This document shows positions 32,657 through 41,360 of a stretch of 64,000 nt of DNA, piece after piece. Both the position numbers and the translations under genes were made by a program. The notes beneath the pieces are model-generated. The model saw only the letters and a program-made list of their open reading frames with translations, had not been told where the DNA came from and searched no databases. Source of the stretch: Gautieria morchelliformis. Its lineage: Eukaryota; Basidiomycota; Agaricomycetes; Gomphales; Gomphaceae. Positions within the stretch are counted from its first letter, which is position 1. Every line of letters starts with the position of its first letter. The DNA lies in NCBI GenBank assembly GCA_015179125.1, contig WHVA01000328.1:1-64000 (forward strand), in the 5' to 3' direction.

Positions 32657-33898
32657 GTGTGCATTCCAAGCTGCACTCAAGGTCTCTCTGCCCACAGCAC
32701 CGATCCCAAGTCATTTGCTGAGGCCATGAGACGCCCTGATGCAGAATATTGGTTCAAAGCTGCATATGATGAGATCCAAGCTCAGCTTGACAATGGCACC
32801 TGGAAGCTTGCCAAACTGCCCCCAGGCAGAAAGGCAATTGGGAGTCGATGGGTGTTTCTCATCAAGCGAAAAGCCGATGGGTCCATTGATCGCTACAAAG
32901 GAAGGTTGGTGGCCAAAGGATATGCCCAGAGGCCTGGCTTTGACTACATTGAGACGTTTGCACCCACTGCCAAATGGGCTGCATTGTGTGCTGTGCTTGC
33001 AATGGCCGCCATTGAAGACATGGAGCTCAAGAGCATCGATATATCATCTGCATACCTAAACGGAGAACTTGATCAGGAAGTTTACATGGAGCAACCTGAG
33101 GGGTTCCACCAGGGTGCTTATTATGATGATTTCCTCAAGCTTCTCAAAGGTATCTATGGTCTGAAGCAATCTGGGAGAATCTGGCATCAGAAGCTCGATA
33201 AAGAGCTGCGGGAGATGGACTTTGTCAAAGTGAGGTGTGACCATAGCATTTGGGTGTACCAGAAGGGTGATGATAAGGTCATCATCCCAGTCTTTGTGGA
33301 TGATTTGACCATTGAATCCAAGTCCAAGGAAGCCATGTGGCGTGTGAAGGATGAGCTGAAGAAGTGTTTTAAACTTAGGGACCTCGGTCCTATGTCTTTC
33401 CTCCTTGGAGTTTCCATTGAGAGGGACCGAGCCAAGCGCACACTCACACTCTCACAGAAGCAGTATACCTTGGACCTTCTGGAGCGATATGGTCATTCTG
33501 ATTGCAATAGAGTCTTTACTCCTATGGATCCTGGCTGCAGGCTGTCCAGTGAACAGGCTTGCTCCACACCGGAGGAGGTTGAATTCATGAAAGACAAGCC
33601 ATATATTCATGCAGTGGGATCCTTGCTTTATTTGGCTACTGCAACCCGTCCAGACATAGCATATGTGGTGGGAGTATTGGCCAGATTCAACTCCAATCCT
33701 GGCATGGCACACTGGACAGCTGTCAAGCACCTCTTCAAATACCTGAAGGGCACCCTTGACTACAAGCTGACATACAAGCGGGGCTTGACACAGTCAACCC
33801 AGCTGTTTACGTCATACTCAGATGCAGACCATGGTGGAGACAAAGACTGTGGAAAATCCACTGGTGCATATGTGGTTAAAATGGGAACTGGAGCCATC
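32657..33898 (+). pseudogene. Copia pol, RT-RNase H part (unit C)
   Basis: Third identical copy of the RT/RNase H frame, ending at the inversion junction. Confidence 0.9.
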
Positions 33899-33961
33899 AT
33901 AATTAGCAACTGTAAACTTTATTTAGCGCTCCAGGCGCTAAACAATGCTCAGTGCAAATCA

Positions 33962-34279
33962 TTATAGCATTAGTCCTAGCATTTTCCTGCAGCGTTCAAC
34001 CTTGACCTTTGTCAACGACTTGGTCAACATGTCTGCTGGCATCTCATCAGTGGGAATGTGAGCAACTGAGATTTTTCCTTTGGTGACCACATCTCTCAAC
34101 CAGTAGAAGGGCAAGTCAAGTTGCTTGAGTCTCCCATGGTGTTCAGGATTCTTAGCAACTTGAACTGCTGACTGGTTATCAATGAAGAGTGTAGAGGAAC
34201 CTCTAGGTTTCCACCCAAGCTCAGTGAACAAATTTCGCAACCAAAGGATCTCTTGGCCTGCCGAGACAGCCGGCGCGCC
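33962..34279 (-). pseudogene. Inverted RNase H tail (unit C)
   Basis: Third copy of the inverted Copia C-terminus. Confidence 0.85.
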
Positions 34280-34686
34280 CATCTACTCCTGATTCCATCA
34301 GTTTCATCCAACCATCGCCACCTCCTTCTATCACATATCCCTCACCAGTATACTTGTCGCCGGTCACTGCCCAGTCCAATTCAGACCTTCTACCACCCGG
34401 CTTCGACACCCTACCATCATCTCCTTGCGACACTGCTCATTCAGACAGTCATATATCATTCATACCACTCACACCACAAGTTCGCATTAAGAATCGGTGG
34501 CATGCCATGTTCTTATGGGCAACGGGGATTTTGCGACGGTGGATGAAGACTGATATGCCGAGGGTGGAAGAGGTGACTCCTGCTGTAGACTTGGGAGCTT
34601 TAGAAGAGGAGCGGTTTGAGATGCTGCGGATGAGGACATTGGAGGAGCTGGAAGTGATTGAGGCGGTGTTCCTTGAAAGGCTGTGA
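34279..34686 (+). CDS. Extra 3' ORF of Copia element (unit C)
   Basis: Third copy of the unknown 3' ORF, stop at 34,684-34,686. Confidence 0.5.
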   Translation, partial: PSTPDSISFIQPSPPPSITYPSPVYLSPVTAQSNSDLLPPGFDTLPSSPCDTAHSDSHISFIPLTPQVRIKNRWHAMFLWATGILRRWMKTDMPRVEEVTPAVDLGALEEERFEMLRMRTLEELEVIEAVFLERL

Positions 34687-34722
34687 GGTGTAGGAATGCA
34701 GAGCTCTATTATCAGGTGGGAG

Positions 34723-35008
34723 TGTTGAATGGTGATATTAGAAGCCCTATCCATTCTACATTTCCTCTAATTTTCTTGGTATTTTTCTCTCTAGTAGTTA
34801 GTGACTTCTTGTTGACTCTTTGCTTTGTATCTGCGCTTTTTGGCATGCTTACATAAGCCAAAAAGCGCCAGCTAACAGCTGGGGAGTGTGGGAGAGTGCT
34901 TCTTATCTTGTGCACTCACCACACATCCCCAGACCTGCTGGGGTGTTTGTTAGGCTTATCAGGCTTATCAGGCTTGTTTTAAAGCTCCTATAACTTTGCT
35001 TTTTTACA
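34723..35008 (+). repeat. Copia 3' LTR (unit C), 286 bp
   Basis: Identical to the LTRs of A and B up to 34,896, then different: CTTCTTATC for CCCCTTATC, no internal duplication, and TTTTAAAGC for TTGTAAGGC. It ends TTTTTTACA at 35,008. The change inside the LTR marks the right limit of the tandem repeat. Confidence 0.85.
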
Positions 35009-35150
35009 GCGCAGTCATAATTCCTATAGGTGAAAGTAGCACGGTGGGAGGTTGTGGGCGGGCTGACCAATGCTGACCAATGCTTGGTCATTAGTTTGTC
35101 AGCGGAGCGCGCGAGCGGCGCAGCCGCGAGCCAAGAACCCTGCGCAGCAT

Positions 35151-35283
35151 GGTCACGTGACCGTTTGCGATCCAAATTAGGTCAGCCGCGAGCATAGAAT
35201 GCGGAGCGGTCACGTGACCCGTTCGCGACCAGAGCACGCATACGCGAGCGTGGTCCGTGCATGACACGCGCGCGTGGTATAAA
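35151..35283 (+). promoter_or_regulatory. Promoter-like region with two CACGTG palindromes and TATA box
   Basis: The perfect palindrome GGTCACGTGACC occurs at 35,151-35,162 and 35,208-35,219. CACGTG is the core site of fungal bHLH factors. TATAAA follows at 35,278-35,283 in a GC-rich setting, and a pyrimidine-rich leader with CTGTCTGCT repeats lies downstream. No ORF that it would drive is seen. Confidence 0.5.
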
Positions 35284-35559
35284 GGCCGAACGGTAAGGAG
35301 GTAACGCCAGGAACCTGCCCAACCGCCGATTCCTCTCTCTGCTGTCTGCTCTGGCTGCTGTCTGCTTTGTCTGCTGTCTGCTTTGTCTGCTGTCTCCTCC
35401 TTTAGCTGGCTGGATGTCTATTGCTTTGGCTGGCTGGCTATCTATTGGTAGGTAATATCTTTTTGTTAATGCATTGCCATGTATTTTATTTTATTTGTGT
35501 TGGTAATTTTATTGGTTCCTTTTTTTTTTCATCATATAGTATTGTCACATGTGCATTAT

Positions 35560-36230
35560 ATTTTGTGATTTTTTTCGAAAATAGATTTAAATAACATCCC
35601 AAGACTGCTGAAAAAAAAATGTTTTAATATCAATATTTTTTGGGTTTTTTTTCGAAAATAGAAGTTTCCTCTAAAATTAATGACAATATATTCTACATTT
35701 AAATGTGGTTTGTTTTATTGTTTTATTTACTGTAAAGCTGCTTACCAGCCACTCCTCTCTGGCTATACTGGTGGCTGGCTTACTATGACTTTGGCTGGGC
35801 TCTGGGTTTCTCTGTCAGTCTCTGAGCTTCTCTGCCTTTGGCTGGGCATTAATCACAGCCTCTGCTTCAATGTACTGTACTTTTTTGACATTTTTTCGCA
35901 AATAGATATCAATAAATTATCCTGACCTTGTGAAGATTGACAACAGCTCCAGGTTAAATGTACAGTGCATTTTTTTGACATTTTTCGAAAAATAGATAAT
36001 CCTAACTTTGCTAAAATTAATAACAGCTTCAGCTTACATGTACTGGACATTTTCTTGACATTTTTTCGCAAAATAGATAATCCTGACTTTGCTAAAAATT
36101 AATGACAGCAGCTGCTTAAATATGGTTTCCTTGACTATTTTATTTATGTCTGTATATGTCACAAAATAGATATTGATACATGTCCCTGAGTTTGCTAAAA
36201 GTTAATAAGTAGTAACAGCCTCTGCTTGCT
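35560..36230 (+). repeat. Diverged tandem repeats, about 90-100 bp
   Basis: At least five times the motif TTTTTTCG(A/C)AAATAGAT recurs, followed by ATCCTGACTTTGCTAAA-like sequence and a GCTTAAAT/CTTACATG piece (near 35,570, 35,650, 35,890, 35,975, 36,060). Spacing varies. There is no coding content. Confidence 0.55.
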
Positions 36231-36246
36231 TCACTTTGAGGCCCTT

Positions 36247-36738
36247 GGGGATATGCTATGCATGCTATACTTGAGGGGCATGCTGCACACACTATGCATG
36301 GGGACACGCATGTTATGCGTGGAGACATGCATGTTATGTGGAGACATGCACCCTATGCTTGGGGACATGCATGCTATGTGTGGAGACACTCATGTTATGC
36401 ATGGAGACACACATGTTATGCGTGGGGACACACACGCTATGCTTGGGGACATGCATGCTATGCATGGTGACACGCATGTTATGCTTGGAGACACACATTT
36501 TATGCATGGGGACATGCACCCTATGCTTGGGGACATGTATGCTATGCATGGGGACATGCATGCCACATGTGGGGACACACTATCCTTGGGGACAGACAGG
36601 CTATGCATGGGGACACACATGCTATGTGTGGAGACACGCATGTTATGCGTGGGGACATGCATGTTATGCGTGGGGACAAGCATGCTATCCATGGGGACAT
36701 ACACGCTATGCTTGGGGACATGCATGTTATGCGTGGTA
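36247..36738 (+). repeat. Minisatellite, 21-bp unit, about 21 copies
   Basis: The unit is close to GGGGACATGCATGCTATGCAT, repeated head-to-tail with substitutions and two shortened units. Since 21 is a multiple of 3, several frames on both strands stay open and encode 7-residue repeats (such as GDMHAML). Nothing else supports translation. Confidence 0.85.
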
Positions 36739-36880
36739 AGCAATTCCAGTGCAAGCAAAAGTAACTAGGATAAATGGAGTAAGTAACTAATACCGAACAA
36801 GAGGAACTACAAGGGGGTGCCGGGTAGAACTAAGAACAATCAATAGGCAAAAGAACAAGGGGAATGTGGGTCTAATTGAT

Positions 36881-37580
36881 TGTTATGTATTGGAATTCCC
36901 AGAGGTCGGAACTGGAAAGGACAACAGCTTCAACTTATGTGTTGCACCCCTGATGAACTACCGTCCTAAGTATTTCGGGATTGACCTGCGGATATCGGAG
37001 AAGGCAGAAGTCAGGAACAGAGTACTGAGAGTCCAGGTTCGAAGGTCGGAGAACAAAGGTCGGAAGAGGCGGAGGACAGAGGGTTGAGAGCGGAAGGAGA
37101 CAAGACTAGCAAAACCCGCTGTGCTAAGAACAGGAGACAGTGCGAAGGGAATCACATATCGAAGTTGATTATCTGATTGCAGGAACGGAGACATACATGA
37201 GGGGGGTTTATACAAAGAGCTGAAGCAACAGGTAATGGTATGGTACTAAGCAAATTCTGGAGAGTGCAAGAATCGGATAGACATATGGGGCAAGTAACTA
37301 ATGTGGAACAATGGGATGACAAGGGAGGTGCAGGGTAGGGTAAGTACAATGGCAAAGAACAAGGCGAGTAAGTACAATAGGCCTCGGAAGAAACGGAATT
37401 ACGGAAATGGTATCTTGCTGTATTCAGGGTCGAGTACGGGGGCCGGTATCTGGAGGTGGCCAGGGGTACTGAAATCACAAGGGTCGAGGTAGAGGGTTGC
37501 GGATGGTGCGGAGGCGGTGCAGAGGTGGTGCGGAGGATATGCGGATATGGTGGAGATGGTTGAGCAGAACAATCGTAACA
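36881..37580 (-). repeat. Solo LTR of chromovirus family 1
   Basis: It runs from TGTTATGTAT to ATCGTAACA, 700 bp, homologous to 52,698-53,416. It is flanked by a perfect 5-bp target duplication TTGAT (36,876-36,880 and 37,581-37,585). With no internal sequence it is a solo LTR, left by recombination between the two LTRs of a full element. Orientation is assigned from the LTR beside pol at 52,698. Confidence 0.9.
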
Positions 37581-38164
37581 TTGATAGTGGAACAAATGGA
37601 TCTCCTGATGCTCCGGACTTGCTATGCTAAGGGTCAAGTAGGGAAGGCCGGTGAATAGAGTCAAAAGGGGAAGTATGTGAATAGTAAAGAACAAGGGGAT
37701 CAAAAGGTCAAAGTGTGGACATTGCGGAATAGAGCCAGAGGAGGCATGGAGGTACCAGAGTTGGTCAAGCAGCATGGTCATAACATTATCTACCTTGATG
37801 TGTTACTTAGAGCTACTGTCAACCAATAAGATGCATTTTACTTATCTGAAAGAAAATTTCTTATCCGAATGTGTTTGACTTATCCCAAGTTTGATTTACC
37901 CAAGGCATTTGACCTTACCGAGGTGTTTGACCTTACCGAGGCGTTTGACTTGCACCCCTGTGCGAAGCGCGGGTATCCACCTAGTCTATAGTATAAAGTT
38001 ACTGGAAGGGTGGTTGTGGGTGTTTTACATAATAATGTTACGTAATTTGCTGAGTTTGAACGCGAGCGGCGCAGCCGCGAGCGCCGTTCCTAGCTGCGCA
38101 GCCTGCTCTCTCTCTGTCTGCTACTGGCCTTCTCTGTGTCTGCTATGGGCTGTCTCTGCCTCCT

Positions 38165-38910
38165 GCCTGTCTCTCCTTGCCTCCATCCATTCCTGGCTGT
38201 CATCCCTGCCCCTGGTGTGTCTTCTTTGCCATTAATTTTCGCTTTTTTGGCCTTTTTTATTATTGTTATTTCTTCATTTATTTTCGCTTTTTTTGACTTT
38301 TTTTCATCCCAGGTTTCTCCTCTCCTTGCCTCCATCCATTCCTGGCTGCTGTCCCTGCCCCTGGTGTGTCTTCCTTTCCATTAATTTTCGCTTTTTTGGC
38401 CTTTTTTTATTATTGTTATTTCTTCATTTATTTTCGCTTTTTTGACTTTTTTTCATCCCAGGTTTCTCCTCTCCTTGCCTCCATCCATTCCTGGCTGCTG
38501 TCCCTGCCCCTGGTGTGTCTTCCTTTCCATTAATTTTCGCTTTTTTGGCCTTTTTTATTATTGTTATTTCTTCATTTATTTTCGCTTTTTTTGACTTTTT
38601 TTCATCCCAGGTTTCTCCTCTCCTTGCCTCCATCCATTCCTGGCTGCTGTCCCTGCCCCTGGTGTGTCTTCCTTTCCATTAATTTTCGCTTTTTTGGCCT
38701 TTTTTTATTATTGTTATTTCTTCATTTTATTTTCGCTTTTTTTGACCTTTTTTCACCCCAGGTTTCTCCTCTCACTGCCTCCCTCCTGTCTGCCATTGCA
38801 GGTCAGTTTTATGCTACTGTATCTGCCTTTCTTCATTTTTGTTATGTTTTTATTTCTTATATTTTCGCTTTTTTTGGCATTCTTTAGGCTCTTTGCAGTT
38901 GACTTTGGTC
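38165..38910 (+). repeat. Tandem repeats of 149-151 bp in Helitron leader
   Basis: The anchor AGGTTTCTCC lies at 38,311, 38,460, 38,609 and 38,760, giving periods of 149, 149 and 151 bp, with a partial unit before and a decayed one after. Each unit has a pyrimidine-rich run ending TTTTTTTCATCCCAGG, like a splice acceptor. No coding content is seen. Confidence 0.8.
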
Positions 38911-39369
38911 CTGTAACTACTGCCCATCCTACCTGGCTATTGCTCCCCCATTCTGGTGAGTGTTATGCTACTGTATTTGCTATTTTAAGTATTTATATCT
39001 GCAATCCCTCTGGTAATTATAGTTGTTTCCTTCTGGTATTTTTTGTTGTTTTATATCGCTTTTTCAGCCACAATTTGACTTCTTTATGCCAGATCTGTTC
39101 TTCAGTCTGTCATTCCTTAGGTATGGTCTTATTCTCATGGAACTTTGCCTTTTTGGGGCCTATTTGGGCTTGGTCCCTGACTGATTTGCTATTTCTTTCA
39201 GTCAAGCCCTGCAGCTATTTGGTAAGGTTTTGCAATGCATATGTTGGATTTTCAAGCTAATGTTTTAGATTCTCTCCTTGGTTTTTGGCGTGCTCTGTGC
39301 TGTGCTAATCTCTGACCTTCCTAGAGCAGTTGGCGTGGTCAGTTGGTTGTATCGTGGACTGGCATACTC

Positions 39370-39640
39370 TACTGCATTGCAGTTTGATTCTGGCCAGAGT
39401 TACAACTCCAGTGTGGTCTGTGGACTAGGATTGGTTTGGTGGTGCACATTGGATTTAGGCGGATTGACCACCTCACTGGTATCTGTGGTGGATTTGTTTG
39501 GTTGGGTGGTTGGTTGGTTGGTTGGTTGGATTGTGCAGTGGGAGCTTGCATTGCAGTTTGATTCCGGCCAGAGTTATAACTCTGATAGCCAGTGTGGTCT
39601 GTGAACTGGGATTGGTTTGGTGGCACACATTAGGTTTAGA
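39370..39640 (+). repeat. Direct repeat of about 85 bp in Helitron leader
   Basis: GCATTGCAGTTTGATTC to about 39,460 recurs from about 39,550 with a few changes and a 9-bp insertion. A (TTGG)n run lies between (about 39,505-39,530). It precedes the start of the Helitron gene. Confidence 0.65.
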
Positions 39641-39711
39641 CGGTTTAGGTGGACATTGACTGCCTCCCTGGTATCCCCTATTGTTGGCCGTGAGCTACAG
39701 TCATTGTGAAA

Positions 39712-41360
39712 ATGTGAGTATCCTTTATATTATATATATATATATTGGCTTGATTTGAAACTGACTGTAATTCAAGGGAGCCCTCTACACCAGAGCGTGA
39801 TAGGCAGGAGGAGCGTGCTCTGGAGCATCAGCAGCGGTTGCCAATGACGTCCCCTTCTATGCATCGTCGGGATAGGGTTCTCGCTGCAGCTGAAGAACGT
39901 CTTCGAAATCCTGACCCTCCACCTCCTCAGCCATTTCCTTGACCTCTACTCCCTCAGGACAATGCAATTCCTTGGCCTCCTGTGGCTGGACCTTCAAATG
40001 CCATTCCACCTGATCTAAGTCCTTGGGATGCTGTACGTGCCATACAGGAACAGTTAGCTGATATGCCTCTTGCACCTGTGCGTCAAAGACAGGCCCAGGC
40101 AGCACCTCCTCCTCCTGTCCCTATAGGCTCTGCAGCTGTAGCTCTGTTGCGGGCCCAGGCTGCTAATATCAATCCTATGCCTCTGCCACAACGAGGACGG
40201 CCACGACGACGTGCACAGGTATTGAATTCAAACCCTGAACCTCTCCCAAATCAAATGCCACTCCAGCAGCAGCCTGCACCACAACGACCTGTGCTTCCAC
40301 AGCCTCCACATCCACCTGCTCATCCTCGGGCCCCTCCACTTCCACTGCCTCATCAGCCTGCTCCACAACAACCTGTGCCTCCTGTTGCCCCTGTGCCCCC
40401 TGTGCCTCCACACCCTCTGCATCCAACCTGCTCCTCCTCAGCCCCCTCCACTTCCACCGCCTCCACCAATGCCTTTAAGAACCCTTCCGCTAGCACGTCA
40501 CCCTTTGATTGAACAACAGATTGCACCTCATGACCTTGGTGCTATGGATGACAAATGTCCAAAATGTAAAGCATGGCATTGGAAGGCAGAGCGTCTGTCC
40601 GACTCTACCATTGCTGAGCCCAAATTTGGTATATGTTGTTCAAAGGGCCAGATACACCTTGAATTGTTGATGGAACCTCCAGAACCACTAAAGACTCTTT
40701 TGGTCAGCCAAGACAGGTGTGGCAAACAGTTTAGGGAAAAGATTTGGAACTATAATGCTGCACTGGCATTCGTCTCTGTGGGAGTGAACATAGATGACAC
40801 GGTCGTGAATAGACCTGGGCCATATGTCTTCAAAATTCAGGGAGGCCTCTATCATATTCATGGCACTCTTCTTCCTACTCAGGGTCAGGATAGGCACCCA
40901 GCTATGCGCAGCTCTACTTTTATGATCCAGCAGAGGCTTTGCGACGTAGGGAGGCCAATAACAGTTTTGATCCTTTGGATTCAGATGTTTTAAGTGACCT
41001 CCAGGAAATGATGCAGGCTCACAATCCATTGGTTCCAATCTATCAGCAGGCGATGGAAAGGCTTAGGAACCAGCCAGATAGGTTGACTGTGGAGGCCAGA
41101 CTCACCTACAGAGCACATACAGACCAGAGAAGATATAATATTCCTACAGCGGATGAGATTGCCATTGTGCTCCCTGGAGAAGGTGTGCCTGGAGGCACTA
41201 GAGACATTGTCATTCAGCTTAGAGGTGGAGAACTCCAACGAATTCAGGCCGAACATGCTTTGTATGCGCCACTACACTATGTCCTTCTCTTTCCCAGAGG
41301 TGAATCAGGCTGGGATTGGGACATTCCACGGATAGACCAAGCTCTTCCACGACAAGGCTA
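39712..41360 (+). pseudogene. Helitron protein, N-terminal region
   Basis: After the splice-made ATG comes a basic/acidic helix (RDRQEERALEHQQRL), then a very proline-rich stretch to about 40,500. Next is a cysteine motif KCPKCKAWHW (about 40,555) and the conserved Helitron-like block RPGPYVFKIQGGLYHIHGTL, then ALYAPLHYVLLFPRGESGWD near 41,290. The order is that of fungal Helitron proteins before the Rep domain. Lesions: TGA at 39,940-39,942, frameshifts near 40,425 and 40,902, and a change of frame near 41,340 in a GGA-rich run. Confidence 0.7.
39714..39776 (+). other. Predicted 63-bp intron splitting the Helitron start codon
   Basis: Donor GTGAGT at 39,714, an AT-rich body, branch-like CTGAC near 39,761, acceptor TTCAAG ending 39,776. 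Removing it joins AAAAT to GGAGCCC and makes ATG GAG CCC, opening the frame of the Helitron N-terminus. Size and signals are normal for basidiomycete introns. Unspliced RNA has no ATG in that frame near this point. Confidence 0.5.

Larger units (their letters stand above)
8676..34896 (+). repeat. Tandem repeat, period 10,965 bp, about 2.4 units
   Basis: Every feature from 8714 recurs 10,965 bp and then 10,965-10,966 bp further on, with identical predicted proteins. The only length change I found between the two full periods is one T (CTTTTTC against CTTTTTTC, near 18,233 and 29,201). The left limit is inside Copia gag (8676) and the right limit inside a Copia LTR (34,896). Units: A 8676-19,640, B 19,641-30,606, C 30,607-34,896 (partial). 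It is either a very recent segmental duplication or an assembly collapse or expansion. Confidence 0.9.
35022..37984 (+). mobile_element. Probable non-autonomous Helitron
   Basis: The 3' end is Helitron-like: an imperfect hairpin ACCCCTGTGC-GAA-GCGCGGGT, ten bases, then CTAG (37,981-37,984) followed by T. The 5' end is less sure. TCCTATAGGTGAAAG at 35,022 resembles TCTATAGTATAAAG at the start of the next Helitron, and both are followed by a G/T-rich stretch and the same 21-bp GC motif (near 35,110 and 38,064). No Rep or helicase is found; it carries a promoter, tandem repeats, a minisatellite and a nested solo LTR. Confidence 0.45.

Noticed and set aside
36247-36738. CRISPR-like array
   Set aside because: The 21-bp units are contiguous without spacers, and the setting is a eukaryotic transposon region.
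36226-36768. Long open frames on both strands encoding 7-residue repeats
   Set aside because: They follow from the 21-bp minisatellite unit, which keeps all frames open. There is no start context, domain or codon bias to support a gene.
38230-39260. Phe/Leu-rich frames that look like membrane proteins
   Set aside because: They are translations of pyrimidine-rich, intron-like 149-bp repeats (CTT/TTT codons) and have no other support.
40175-40426. Glu/Val-rich - strand frames
   Set aside because: They are the complement of the proline-rich N-terminal part of the Helitron protein.
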